This document shows positions 1 to 8,889 of a stretch of DNA of 64,000 nucleotides, one piece after another; within the stretch, counting starts at the first letter, position 1, and every line of letters starts with the position of its first letter. A model generated the notes under the pieces. That model was not told where the DNA came from and did no database searches. It saw only the letters and a program-made list of their open reading frames with translations. Made by a program: the position numbers and the translations under genes. Source of the DNA: JAAXPZ01 sp965215705 (GTDB lineage Bacteria > Campylobacterota > Campylobacteria > Campylobacterales > Sulfurovaceae). The stretch covers positions 992,001 through 1,056,000 of the forward strand of contig CBDCEE010000003.1 in the NCBI GenBank assembly GCA_965215705.1, given 5' to 3'.

Positions 1-393
1 AGCAAATATCTCAAAAAATCAAGTACTCACCTGGAGGTGCTCAACAAAAGAGCTTTTGTGGTGGGAGAGGTAAAGAACCCAGGTGTAGTCAAGTTACCCA
101 ACGAACAGGCTGCTCTACTCCAAGCGATCTCAGAAGTAGGTGGCTTTACAGATACCGCAGACAAGGAGAAGATCGTTCTCATTCGCAAGGCAGGTGGAGG
201 GAGTCGTGTAGAGATCATCGACTTGACCAACCTCACCTCACTCAGCCACTCTACGATGATGATCAGACCCAATGACATCATCTATGTCTCCCCATCTAAC
301 ATGAAGGCTGTAGCCCTACCTGCTGCTGCTATATTTAAACTTGTAGCTGATGCTCTGTTACCATTTGTCAGATACCAAGACCTCACCAACTAA
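1..393 (+). CDS. Polysaccharide export protein, Wza/SLBB family (C-terminal part)
   Basis: The reading frame is open from the first base of the window, so this is the last 130 residues of a longer protein. It contains an SLBB-type fold (VVGEVKNPGVV, then LLQAISEVGGFTDTADKEKI) and ends with IRPNDIIYVSP, as in outer-membrane polysaccharide export proteins (Wza/BexD). These form the export channel through the outer membrane. The Wzz-like gene starts 13 bases after its stop, consistent with an export operon. The N-terminal Poly_export domain and signal peptide would lie upstream of the window. The family call is firm; the exact polysaccharide is unknown. Confidence 0.85.
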   Translation, partial: SKYLKKSSTHLEVLNKRAFVVGEVKNPGVVKLPNEQAALLQAISEVGGFTDTADKEKIVLIRKAGGGSRVEIIDLTNLTSLSHSTMMIRPNDIIYVSPSNMKAVALPAAAIFKLVADALLPFVRYQDLTN

Positions 394-406
394 GAGAGAA
401 ACAAAG

Positions 407-2110
407 ATGCCAAACAACTATACAACGCCTCACAACCATCAGATCCAAGAGGATGAGATCGACCTACGTGAGCTCTTTCGTACGATCGGCAGATACAAAT
501 GGTCGATCATGCTGATCACCCTACTGGTCACGGTCATCACTGCAGCGATCGCCTACCGTATGCCCAAATACTACAAGACCACCACTATCATAGAGGTCAA
601 ACCAAAACCAGGAGACAGAGGTGGGTTTTCTCTAGGTGGTGCCGGTGCCCTTTTAGGGCTTCCTACAGGAGGAGGAGTGGGTAGTATCGATAAAGATGCA
701 GCACTCATGGGTATGTACAGAACCAACCAACCTGTACTTGATACCTCAGCCTTACTCCGTGCAGTACCCAAGGGAGGAGAGGTAAGTAGAGCCGCGCTGA
801 TTAGTGCCAGCAAGAGCAAACTAGGGATGTACAAGACCAACAACAGCAACCTAAGTATCCAAGACGTCAGCTATGCTGCCCAGTACTACAGCTATGAGAA
901 GTATCGGTATCTAGAGCTAGCAGAAAAAAACTGCTCCATAGCAATCAGGGATATTCATATCTCTGATTATAGAAAGTTTGGGATGGAGCTTATATTCGAG
1001 TCTCTCTCTCCCCAAAAATTCAGTCTCTCTCTCCCCTCAACTTTTGGAGATGCGTTACTTGGAGAGTTTTCCTATGGAGAGAAAGTACATACCGAGTACT
1101 TTGATATCACTATCTCCAAGAAAAAGTCTGGCATTACCCCTAGCAAGATCATTCTCAATGCAGACACACATTATATCTTTGATACGATTATCTCAAGAAA
1201 CCTCTCAACCTCTGTAGACAAAAACAATCCTTTTATCACCATAAGCTATCTCGACACACTCCCCCAGAGAGGTGAGGCATACGTCCAGAAGCTCATCGAC
1301 AACTATATCGGTCTGAGTATCAAATTTGAGCTCGAAGACGCCAATACTACACTGATGTCACTCAATACACAGATTGCAGAGTTAGAAAGCAGAGTCCATT
1401 CCAGTGCTGCAGAGGTAGAACAGTTCAAGTCAGACAAACAGATCCTCTCTCCTTCTACACAGGCACAAGTCCTCATCAGAGGTAAAGCATCTACCGATGA
1501 TAAACTCATCCAAAACCGTTACCAGAAAGATCTCGTCAATCAGCTCATCACGTTTGTCAACAAAAACAAAAACATCGATGCCATCGCTCCCTCTTTATCA
1601 GAACTTGGAGACGATCCTACCACAGCACTCATCACCAAGCTTCAGTCGCTACAGCTAGAAGCCACAAGCCTGGCTCAGGAATTCAAACCCGCCTACCCAA
1701 AGCTCAAGAGCATCCGAAGCCAGATCCAATCGATCAAATCCAAGATCAAATCCAATCTTAAAAACCTCAGAAGAACTCTAACTTCCAAGGAAAGATCTCT
1801 CAAAAATCTACGCAGAGAATACACAAGGAAGCTCAAAGTAGCACCCACAGCAGAGAAAGAGATGAAAAATATCCTCAGAAATGCCACATTAGATGAAAAG
1901 CTCTACTCCTATCTCCTTCAAAAACGCTCTGCTGCAGAACTCAAAAAAGCTGAAGCTATCTCTAGATTTAGAACTATTGAGCCCATCTATACTAGCCCTA
2001 GAGCGGCAAAGCCCAAAAAATCACTAATCGTGATCGTAGGCTTTATCACAGCACTGATTCTTTCGATCTTCTTGGCATTTTTCAGAGAGTTTCTAAAGAA
2101 AGGTAGATAG
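407..2110 (+). CDS. Wzz-like polysaccharide chain-length determinant (co-polymerase)
   Basis: A 567-residue inner-membrane protein of the Wzz/GNVR class that sets chain length and couples polymerisation to export. The start ATG at 407 is preferred over in-frame codons further upstream because it follows GAGAGAAA and lies just after the export-protein stop. TM1 is at about residues 32-50. A long coiled-coil periplasmic section (about 330-500) carries the GNVR-like region, and a second TM near 540-560 follows PRAAKPKKS, the usual proline-rich motif. The protein ends soon after TM2, so there is no fused tyrosine-kinase domain. A Gly-rich stretch (GGFSLGGAGALLG) follows the first strand. The stop abuts the next ATG. 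Confidence 0.85.
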   Translation: MPNNYTTPHNHQIQEDEIDLRELFRTIGRYKWSIMLITLLVTVITAAIAYRMPKYYKTTTIIEVKPKPGDRGGFSLGGAGALLGLPTGGGVGSIDKDAALMGMYRTNQPVLDTSALLRAVPKGGEVSRAALISASKSKLGMYKTNNSNLSIQDVSYAAQYYSYEKYRYLELAEKNCSIAIRDIHISDYRKFGMELIFESLSPQKFSLSLPSTFGDALLGEFSYGEKVHTEYFDITISKKKSGITPSKIILNADTHYIFDTIISRNLSTSVDKNNPFITISYLDTLPQRGEAYVQKLIDNYIGLSIKFELEDANTTLMSLNTQIAELESRVHSSAAEVEQFKSDKQILSPSTQAQVLIRGKASTDDKLIQNRYQKDLVNQLITFVNKNKNIDAIAPSLSELGDDPTTALITKLQSLQLEATSLAQEFKPAYPKLKSIRSQIQSIKSKIKSNLKNLRRTLTSKERSLKNLRREYTRKLKVAPTAEKEMKNILRNATLDEKLYSYLLQKRSAAELKKAEAISRFRTIEPIYTSPRAAKPKKSLIVIVGFITALILSIFLAFFREFLKKGR

Positions 2111-3028
2111 ATGGTCATTTTGGGAGAGAGACACCGGTTCAGTGAGAGGGAGCTGACACTACTCCAGACAAAATTTGACTCTATCGATCACATTAGCTAT
2201 AAAGATACAGAAAGCAAAACAATCATCACACAGATCAAGTCCTATCTGGATCAGTCACCCAAGTCTGTCATTCTACTCAATACCTGGGCAAGGATCCCCA
2301 ATGAGCTTCTCACTTATCTGGTCAAGCTGGAGTCCAAGGGTATCCGCTATCTCAGTACAGAGAGCTTCCTCGAACAGTATTTATGCAAGTGTTATATCCC
2401 AGAAGACCAGACCAACATCACCTTCCTCGAAAAGATCAGGCCCTATGGCTGGTTCTCCTATATCCAGAAACGATGCATGGACTATATCGGTGTATTAGTG
2501 ATAGTGCTGTGTACTGCTCCTGTAATGCTCTATAGTGTCTATAGGATACGAAAAGAGTCCCCTGGAGATACTCTTTTTAGGCAAGATCGAGTAGGTCTGA
2601 ATGGTCAGGTATTTACCTGCTATAAGTTTCGTTCTATGCATGAAGACTCTTATCATGACCCCTATACTAGAGAAAACGATAGCCGTATCTTCCCCTGGGG
2701 AAACAGCATGCGAAAAACCCGTATCGATGAACTCCCGCAGCTCTGGAATGTACTCCGAGGAGACATGCATATCCTAGGTCCCAGAGCAGAGTGGGATATC
2801 CTGGTAGAGAACTATGAACATGATATCCCCTACTATCATGAGAGACACCTCATCAGACCAGGTATCACAGGATGGGCACAGGTCAACTACCCCTACGGTG
2901 CCAATGCCGAAGATGCCAAACAGAAGCTCATGTATGACCTCTACTATATCAAGTATTGGAACCCATGGTTAGAACTTAAAACAGTCTGGAAAACTATTCA
3001 GGTTGTATTGGGAAAAAAAGGCTTATAG
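2111..3028 (+). CDS. Polyprenyl-phosphate sugar-1-phosphate transferase (WbaP/WcaJ-like)
   Basis: A 305-residue bacterial sugar transferase, predicted to start repeat-unit synthesis by moving a sugar-1-phosphate onto undecaprenyl phosphate in the inner membrane. The first 120 residues are a poorly conserved cytosolic part. A hydrophobic segment (about 128-148) precedes the catalytic domain with KFRSM, MRKTRIDELPQLWNVL, GDMHILGPR and RPGITGWAQV. The Asp-Glu dyad in IDELPQ is intact. The ATG directly abuts the Wzz stop, so the two are translationally linked. This is one of two priming transferases in the locus; the other (3073-3753) faces it on the opposite strand. Confidence 0.88.
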   Translation: MVILGERHRFSERELTLLQTKFDSIDHISYKDTESKTIITQIKSYLDQSPKSVILLNTWARIPNELLTYLVKLESKGIRYLSTESFLEQYLCKCYIPEDQTNITFLEKIRPYGWFSYIQKRCMDYIGVLVIVLCTAPVMLYSVYRIRKESPGDTLFRQDRVGLNGQVFTCYKFRSMHEDSYHDPYTRENDSRIFPWGNSMRKTRIDELPQLWNVLRGDMHILGPRAEWDILVENYEHDIPYYHERHLIRPGITGWAQVNYPYGANAEDAKQKLMYDLYYIKYWNPWLELKTVWKTIQVVLGKKGL

Positions 3029-3072
3029 CTCTGTTGACTGCTTTGCCTGTTTTATCATCACACTCTCAACCA

Positions 3073-3753
3073 TCAAGCCCACTTCTCTTTCAAAGCCTCC
3101 GGTGCTTTAGGAAAATCCTCAAAATAGCTTTCGGCATCCACCATCTTCTCTGGCATCAGTACGGCTACTGCTGTCAACCATATCAGCTGAAAATATAGCT
3201 TGAGGCTCTGGTGTTCAACGTACCATGTCTCCACTTGTCCTTTGTAAGGCGATATGACGTGATCATAAAAGTCTTCCTTCTCCTCAAGGCTCTCTTCACC
3301 GTCGAGCAGTGACTCTTCATCCCGAAAGATGATCGAACCGATCCCCGAAAGTCCTGGTCGTACTTTCTTGATATTGACCTGATCAACATCATCAAAGACG
3401 ATGAAACAGCGCATATCTTGCGGACGCGGGCCGATGATACTCATATCACCCTTGAGGATATTGAGTAGCTGTGGTAGTTCATTGATCTTGGATTTTCTAA
3501 GAAATTTTCCAAAAGGAAGCACTCTTGGATCACCTTTGACCGTGATGGTGCCACTACCGAGATTTGGACTATCCTTGAGCATGGTTGCAAACTTGAGTAG
3601 CCCAAACATTTTGCCCCCCTTGCCCACGCGCTGCTGTACATAAAAAATCTCATGCTCACCAGTAAGTTTCAGAACGATCATGACCGGTATCAGTAATGGT
3701 GCTAGAATGATCAAGGCCACACCTGAAAAAAGTATATCAAATAACCTCTGCAT
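3073..3753 (-). CDS. Bacterial sugar transferase (PglC-like), variant dyad
   Basis: A 226-residue membrane sugar transferase of the short PglC type: an N-terminal re-entrant hydrophobic helix (about 8-30) then the catalytic domain. Motifs visible are LLKFATM, LRKSKINELPQLLNIL, GDMSIIGPRPQ and VRPGLSGIGSI. In the catalytic Asp-Glu dyad of characterised members (DELPQ) this protein has NELPQ, and KFATM replaces KFRTM. It is the last gene of the minus-strand operon, 2 bases after the dehydratase-like gene, with which it probably supplies and loads the first sugar. The substitutions may mark a subfamily with altered chemistry or substrate, or reduced activity. Confidence 0.8.
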   Translation of the reverse strand: MQRLFDILFSGVALIILAPLLIPVMIVLKLTGEHEIFYVQQRVGKGGKMFGLLKFATMLKDSPNLGSGTITVKGDPRVLPFGKFLRKSKINELPQLLNILKGDMSIIGPRPQDMRCFIVFDDVDQVNIKKVRPGLSGIGSIIFRDEESLLDGEESLEEKEDFYDHVISPYKGQVETWYVEHQSLKLYFQLIWLTAVAVLMPEKMVDAESYFEDFPKAPEALKEKWA

Positions 3754-3755
3754 CT

Positions 3756-4970
3756 CTACATTCTCCCATCTAAGTATTTACCTGTTTCTTTGTGCCCAAA
3801 GTCCGGGATCATCTCAAAGAAAAGTGCGACGATCTCCTCTTTTGTCCATCGTTTCTGGGCTTTGAGGGTCGAGATCACTTGTGTAAAATGCTCGAGTTTC
3901 TCTTCATTGAAGTCAGGATTATTTTTAATCACACCAAGATTTGCAAATCTGTCCATATCCAGAGTTTCATTCGCCGTAAAGAACTCTTCAAAATCCTTCT
4001 CTCCTGTAGTATCACTGGAAAAGAAATAGCATGGCCACCGTTTGGGGTGTTGGATGTTGGATGCTGGATGCTGGATGAAAAAGTCTCTAGCTTCCTCTTC
4101 GCTCTCACAAAGATATGGCTCATACCCTAAGTTTTCTAAGTATCTCACCGCAATATCCGCAAAGGTGATCAGATGTAGCTTCTCACTGAGCTTAGGGAAA
4201 AAGATATCTCTATTCTCTCCCAGCAGACAGCTCATGAGACAGAGCTCTCCAGACTCTTTGGGCGTGACAAAATACCGCTTAATATCTTTCGGGGCTGAGA
4301 GAGGCTGCCGCTTTTGGATACGTTGATTAAACCCATGCAACAAAGAGCCATCCGAAAAGGCCACATTGGCAAACCGTGCAGTAGAGATCGGCATCTGGAG
4401 CGACCTTCTCATCAGGAACATTTCCATGATCCGCTTACTCGCTCCCATCATATTGACCGGGTTAGCCGCCTTGTCCGTCGAGACACAAAAGTATTTCTTG
4501 GCTCCATGCTCCAGTGATTGTGCGATAGTCTTGTCAGTATTTTCGATATTGACTTCGATCATTCGCATCAAGGTAAAAGGATCTTTTTCACTACGTACAT
4601 GCTTGAGGGCAGAGAGGTTGAGGACATAGTCATATGCACCATCTGCCTGGATGAAGGCATCATATTCGATACTTCCGATGTCGAGTGCAAACGTCGCAAA
4701 CTCCCCATCGATGTACCCCAGAGAGCTGCGGATGTCGCGCACCAACTCCACCATGTTGTTTTCACTGATGTCTACGACATGGAGTTTCAGAGGGTTACGC
4801 TTGAATATCTCTTTGGTCACTGCTTGTCCGATAGAGCCAGCTCCTCCTATAACCAAAAACTTGGAAGTACTTATAATCTCTCTAAGTGCTGCATCATGCT
4901 TTTGTATATCTTCTTCAAAAAGTTCAGAGTCTCTCCCTATCAGTTGTAGCATATTCATCGATTCCTCCAA
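3756..4970 (-). CDS. CapD/FlaA1-like nucleotide-sugar 4,6-dehydratase family protein
   Basis: A 404-residue soluble short-chain dehydrogenase/reductase of the CapD/PseB class, which convert UDP-GlcNAc into 4-keto-6-deoxy sugars. The NAD(P)-binding motif is GGAGSIGQAV (about 42-51). LNLSALKHV, VSTDKAANPVNMMGASK and RFANVAFSDGSLL are typical of the family. It lacks the N-terminal membrane domain of PglF. Near residue 300 there is an in-frame low-complexity insert (IQHPASNIQHP) encoded by 7-bp repeats, just before the conserved KRWPCYFFSSDTTGEKDFEEF. It overlaps the upstream RhuM-type gene by 16 bases. Sugar-nucleotide specificity cannot be told from sequence alone. Confidence 0.85.
   Translation of the reverse strand: MEESMNMLQLIGRDSELFEEDIQKHDAALREIISTSKFLVIGGAGSIGQAVTKEIFKRNPLKLHVVDISENNMVELVRDIRSSLGYIDGEFATFALDIGSIEYDAFIQADGAYDYVLNLSALKHVRSEKDPFTLMRMIEVNIENTDKTIAQSLEHGAKKYFCVSTDKAANPVNMMGASKRIMEMFLMRRSLQMPISTARFANVAFSDGSLLHGFNQRIQKRQPLSAPKDIKRYFVTPKESGELCLMSCLLGENRDIFFPKLSEKLHLITFADIAVRYLENLGYEPYLCESEEEARDFFIQHPASNIQHPKRWPCYFFSSDTTGEKDFEEFFTANETLDMDRFANLGVIKNNPDFNEEKLEHFTQVISTLKAQKRWTKEEIVALFFEMIPDFGHKETGKYLDGRM
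4043..4077 (+). repeat. 7-bp repeat array inside the CapD-like gene
   Basis: Five consecutive degenerate heptamers: TGGGGTG TTGGATG TTGGATG CTGGATG CTGGATG. On the coding (minus) strand they encode the IQHPASNIQHP peptide and keep the frame. The same unit recurs inside galU at 20169-20196. Confidence 0.85.
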
Positions 4971-5839
4971 TTGATCAAATCTATATCTATTTTATTGAAT
5001 GCAAACACTTTTCTACCTAGATCTTTCAAACTCGCTCCTATATGGTAAGCTTCTTTGCCATCAATGAGTAAAAACCTATCATGAAATTTATCTGTCGTTT
5101 CAATCTTAAGATTATTATACTGTTTATTGTATTTATCTATATCCAGTTTTAAATGTTTGGACAAACTTTTAGGATTGGTGACAATAGTATATTTTAGTTT
5201 TGGATATTTTGTAAATAAAGTCAATACCGTATCATCTATATAATTGTCTATTAAAATTATCTCTTTATTGGCACTTTTTAACAAATCATTTACAAAGGCA
5301 TAAGCATCATAGATTTGTCCTTTGTAAAATATACCTTGTTTTAGCTCAATTTGATTATTTGATATTAATTTGTTTACATTTTTCATGTTCTCTTTTAAGG
5401 AAACAACATCTTTCTCAAGATGTAAAAATCTATCTATAGTGATTTTCTCACTATTTATTGCATACCCGTTCGTTATGTATTGTTTTAAGACTTTTGTTGC
5501 CCATTGACGAAATTTGGTGGCTTTATGCGAGTTTATTCTGTATCCCACTGAGATGATGGCATCTAAATTATAATGTTTTATATTTCTTTTGACTGTTCTC
5601 TTGCCCTCTTGACGAACTACCGAGAAATCCTCGATAGTTGAATTTTCCTCTAATTCTTTTTCTTTATATATATTTTTGAGATGTAAACTAATATTGTCGG
5701 CGCTGCTTTCAAATAGTTTAGATATCTGTACTTGACTAAGCCAGATAGTCTCATTTTTTACAGAAGCTACTAAATCTACCTCACCATTTTCATAAACTAA
5801 GAGCTGATTATCTACTGCTCCAAAGCTTGAAACTTGCAC
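4955..5839 (-). CDS. RhuM family protein with C-terminal PLD-like domain
   Basis: A 294-residue protein. Residues 10-125 match the RhuM (virulence RhuM / Fic-island associated) family: ENGEVDLVASVKNETIWLSQ, SLHLKNIYKEKEL, VKRNIKHYNLDAIISVGYRI, KFRQWATKVLKQYI. The C-terminal half (about 175-290) has IILIDNYIDDTVLTL and KFHDRFLLIDGKEAYHIGASL, a pattern seen in PLD-like nuclease-fold domains. The GTG start is supported by GGAGAAT and lies 1 base beyond the aminotransferase stop. RhuM proteins are usually found in mobile or defence islands; one inside a polysaccharide operon is unexpected. The base composition is more AT-rich than the neighbours, which suggests transfer. The function is unknown. 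Confidence 0.75.
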   Translation of the reverse strand: MQVSSFGAVDNQLLVYENGEVDLVASVKNETIWLSQVQISKLFESSADNISLHLKNIYKEKELEENSTIEDFSVVRQEGKRTVKRNIKHYNLDAIISVGYRINSHKATKFRQWATKVLKQYITNGYAINSEKITIDRFLHLEKDVVSLKENMKNVNKLISNNQIELKQGIFYKGQIYDAYAFVNDLLKSANKEIILIDNYIDDTVLTLFTKYPKLKYTIVTNPKSLSKHLKLDIDKYNKQYNNLKIETTDKFHDRFLLIDGKEAYHIGASLKDLGRKVFAFNKIDIDLINWRNR

Positions 5840-5840
5840 T

Positions 5841-6971
5841 CTATTCTCCTAATGCTTCGATCAAACTATCACACACGAGATCCACCTCATCGATCGTCAT
5901 CGTCGGATATAGTGGCAGGGTCAGTTCCCGTGTAGCGATCTCCTCTGCGATCGGTGCTGCGTTGAGCCCGATATCTTTAAATGCAGTGAAGTCTTTAAAT
6001 GCAGGGTAGTGTATAGAGGACTGGATACCGTCGGCTTTGAGCTTGCCGATCAGTACGATCCGGTCGATATTTTTGCCCAACAGGATCGGCATGATGTGAT
6101 AGACGGGTTCGATATCTTTATGCTCTGTAAATGGTAAGGCGACACCTTGCACACTTGAGAGTCTCTCTATATACCGCTCTACCAGCTCTTTACGCTTAGC
6201 ATTGGCAGCAGGGAGCTTCTCCAGCTGTATGAGGCCTAGAGCAGAACGCATTTCGTCGATACGGTAGTTGAGACCGGACTGAGCAATATCATAGGTGATG
6301 GCTCTGCCTTTATGTCTATCCAGTGTCAAGGCTGTCATCCCGTGCGAGCGAAAATATTTTGCCTGCTGATCCAGTTCCGGATCATTGGTCGTCAACATAC
6401 CACCCTCGCCTACAGAGAGATTTTTGTTGGTAAAAAAGCTAAACGCGCCAAACTTACCAAATGTACCTACAGACTGGCCTTTATATTTTGCTCCAGGTGT
6501 ATGGGCACAATCCTCGATAAGGGCTATCCCTTTCTCTTCGCATAACGATACGATATCATCCATCTGCGCAGGGTAGCCAGCAAAATGGACGACGATCACG
6601 GCTTTGGTTCGTGGGCTCATGGACTGCTCGATCGTCCTGGCTGAGATATTCCAGTCTTCGTAACTCTCACAATCTGCCAGTACGGGTGTCGCTCCTACCA
6701 TCCGCACGACATTGATATCCGCGACAAAGGTCAGCGCCGGGATTATCACCTCATCCCCCTTTTCGAGCTTCAGAGCCAGTAGTGCCATATGTAGCGCTGC
6801 CGTCGCACTGGAGACAGCAATACACTTCAGCCCATCATGTGCCTCAGAAAACTTCGCCTCAAACTCTTTGGTCTTCTCCCCCATCGTGATCCAGCCACCC
6901 TCGACCACTTCTTTGACTGCTTGAGGTTCTCTCTCGTCATAATTTAGTTTAAATAGTTGTACTTTCCACAT
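5841..6971 (-). CDS. DegT/DnrJ/EryC1/StrS sugar aminotransferase
   Basis: A 376-residue PLP-dependent aminotransferase that adds an amino group to keto-sugar nucleotides. Family features in order: GGWITMGEKTKEFE near the N-terminus, AVSSATAALHMALLAL, VIIPALTFVADINVV, IEDCAHTPGAKYKG, then the PLP-lysine motif FFTNKNLSVGEGGM (about 180-195), and RSHGMT. In this operon it would plausibly act on the 4-keto sugar made by the CapD-like dehydratase, giving an amino-deoxy sugar as in PglE or PseC pathways. That pairing is inferred from position. Length is normal for the family. Confidence 0.9.
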   Translation of the reverse strand: MWKVQLFKLNYDEREPQAVKEVVEGGWITMGEKTKEFEAKFSEAHDGLKCIAVSSATAALHMALLALKLEKGDEVIIPALTFVADINVVRMVGATPVLADCESYEDWNISARTIEQSMSPRTKAVIVVHFAGYPAQMDDIVSLCEEKGIALIEDCAHTPGAKYKGQSVGTFGKFGAFSFFTNKNLSVGEGGMLTTNDPELDQQAKYFRSHGMTALTLDRHKGRAITYDIAQSGLNYRIDEMRSALGLIQLEKLPAANAKRKELVERYIERLSSVQGVALPFTEHKDIEPVYHIMPILLGKNIDRIVLIGKLKADGIQSSIHYPAFKDFTAFKDIGLNAAPIAEEIATRELTLPLYPTMTIDEVDLVCDSLIEALGE

Positions 6972-6982
6972 AGTTCTGTCCT

Positions 6983-7798
6983 TTATCTCAGTGTATTATA
7001 TAATATTTTTTTGATGAAACTCGGTGCAATCGAGATACCAAAATAGGCGATCGCGTAGAGATCGGCCTTGATGCCATAGTGCAAGTCGCGGTTGATATGG
7101 AACAATCGATACTTGAGCAGTTCGATGGTTTTTTTCATGTTGGCTCTTCGACCGTAGAAGTCTCGGCTCCGCCTGAAATTGAGCCCGACAAAATCCATAT
7201 TGGCAAATCGGCACCCCGTGCGGAATCCGTCGTACCACAGCAGGGTATCTTCGGCCAGGTGCAGGTCGTTGCGGTAGTTGCCGACTTTGTCGAAAAAGCT
7301 CCGGCGAAACATCGTCGTGGGGTGCGCCAGTGGATCGCGCTGGGCAAAAAAAGTATACAACTCATCATGCGTCAATGGGAACTTGACCAGCTCTTTGACC
7401 ACCTGCTCCTTCTCATCGATCTCACGGATATAGGTACCCACGACATCGATCTCTTCGTTTTGCTCCAAAAACGCCAACTGCTTCTCAAATCGCTCAGGGG
7501 TGGCGATGTCATCCGTGTCCATCACTGCGATATACTCATGTGTGCAATTTTCGACTCCGATCTTCTTGGCTCCACCGGTACCGATATTCTTTTTCAATGG
7601 AACTCTCTTGAGCACTTCTCCCAGCTTCTCCCCCCACCGATCCACCACCGCATACAGCTCCTCCGTCAGCGGCCCATCCTCGACCAGTACGATCTCATCA
7701 GGCTTGCGTATCTGTTCGTCCCAGATCGACTGCATGCAGCGATCGAAATAGTGAGGCTTTTCTTTGTGGTAGATGGACATGAGAACAGAAAGGTTCAT
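6983..7798 (-). CDS. Family 2 glycosyltransferase
   Basis: A 271-residue GT-A fold glycosyltransferase. It begins with LSVLMSIYHKEKPHYFDRCMQSI, the usual GT2 N-terminus, then EIVLVEDGPLTEEL and GGAKKIGVENCTHEYIAVMDTDDIATPERFEKQ, where DTDD is the metal-binding DXD-type motif (about 94-97). RDPLAHPTTMFRRSFFDKVGNY and AEDTLLWYDGF follow, typical of WaaE/LgtA-like enzymes. It would add one sugar to the lipid-linked repeat unit on the cytoplasmic face. It overlaps the upstream GT4 gene by 4 bases. Donor and acceptor are unknown. Confidence 0.88.
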   Translation of the reverse strand: MNLSVLMSIYHKEKPHYFDRCMQSIWDEQIRKPDEIVLVEDGPLTEELYAVVDRWGEKLGEVLKRVPLKKNIGTGGAKKIGVENCTHEYIAVMDTDDIATPERFEKQLAFLEQNEEIDVVGTYIREIDEKEQVVKELVKFPLTHDELYTFFAQRDPLAHPTTMFRRSFFDKVGNYRNDLHLAEDTLLWYDGFRTGCRFANMDFVGLNFRRSRDFYGRRANMKKTIELLKYRLFHINRDLHYGIKADLYAIAYFGISIAPSFIKKILYNTLR

Positions 7799-8889
7799 TT
7801 GTTACTCCTTATTAAATCTTCAAACAATCTTTCCCATTGCTTCATAATAAATTTCTTATCAAATTCTTTTGATTTGGACTTTGACTTTTTGCCCATATTT
7901 TTCCGCCGCTCTTCGCTCTCAATCAAAATCAATAATTTGTTGGCCAAGTCAACATAGTTCTCATTTTCAGCTAAAAAACCATTTTTCCCACTATCTATCA
8001 TCTCTCTTGGGCCACTTGGACAAGCGAAGGATACAATTGGCAAGCTGCACTCCATTGCCTCAATCAGCGTCAACGGCATCCCCTCATGTCTCGAACTCAT
8101 AACATAAATAGAACTTTTGAGATATTCCTTGGCTATATTTTCAACATTGCCTTTGAAGATAACCCTTTCCCCAATCTGCAGTTTTTTTGCCAATTCTGAC
8201 AATTCCTTTTCAAGCATACCTTCTCCATAAATATGCAAGAACCAGTCATCATTAGTTTTGCATACTTTTGACCATGCAGCCAAAAGCATATCAAAACCTT
8301 TTTCATGTTCAAGACGTCCAGCACTCATCACGACTTTGCTACCATAGTCAGGTAGCATATTTTCTTCAAATGTCTTGAAATTATAAATGACCTCCGTATT
8401 GCCCAGTTTCCACTCCTCATCATCTTCATGTGTCAATGGAATAACTTTGTCATACATGCCATAAACTCTTCTTTCTATTCTGTCAACAAGACCAATGATT
8501 GTTTTTAAAAAAATATTTGCAGCAGCGTGGTGTATTTTTCTATAATTTCTTGTGAAGTGCATCTCTTTTATCTTGGGGGTCTTCCGATCAAAAAAAGGCA
8601 AAACAAGCGACTCTTTTCCCGTCGGCGCAATAATAATATCTGGCTTGATCTCCTCCATGATTTTTCTAAATTTATTTTTAGAAAACCATATATTATTGCT
8701 TCCGTTATAATCTGAGTAATCAATATGTCGAACTCCAAGATCAAGCGGATAAAAATACTCTTTGTCTTTCTGGTTTGTTGTCACAATATATACTTGATGT
8801 TTTTCTGACAAATAGTTAGCCTTTGCGATGACAATTCTATCTAAACCTCCCGATGTACCTATGAAATTACAAAAATAGACTATGTTCAC
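7795..8889 (-). CDS. Family 4 glycosyltransferase
   Basis: A 364-residue GT-B fold glycosyltransferase. The N-terminal half starts with NIVYFCNFIGTSGGLDRIV. The C-terminal half contains KVVMSAGRLEHEKGFDMLLAAW, LHIYGEGMLEKELSELAKKL, VIFKGNVENIAKEYLKSSIYVMSSRHEGMPLTLIEAMECSLPIVSF, in which the EGMPLTLIEAM stretch is the E-x7-E motif of GT4 enzymes. It starts 2 bases after the broken polymerase gene and overlaps the next GT2 gene. AT content is higher than in the galE/pmm group, in line with the variable core of the locus. Confidence 0.9.
   Translation of the reverse strand: MNIVYFCNFIGTSGGLDRIVIAKANYLSEKHQVYIVTTNQKDKEYFYPLDLGVRHIDYSDYNGSNNIWFSKNKFRKIMEEIKPDIIIAPTGKESLVLPFFDRKTPKIKEMHFTRNYRKIHHAAANIFLKTIIGLVDRIERRVYGMYDKVIPLTHEDDEEWKLGNTEVIYNFKTFEENMLPDYGSKVVMSAGRLEHEKGFDMLLAAWSKVCKTNDDWFLHIYGEGMLEKELSELAKKLQIGERVIFKGNVENIAKEYLKSSIYVMSSRHEGMPLTLIEAMECSLPIVSFACPSGPREMIDSGKNGFLAENENYVDLANKLLILIESEERRKNMGKKSKSKSKEFDKKFIMKQWERLFEDLIRSNK

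Noticed and set aside
999..1036. Doubled AGTCTCTCTCTCCCC motif in the Wzz-like gene
   Set aside because: Short, low-complexity and in frame; probably local slippage, not a 7-bp array.
7079..7957. A 292-codon plus-strand frame opposite the GT2 and GT4 genes
   Set aside because: Its protein shows no known motif and overlaps two clear glycosyltransferases on the other strand.
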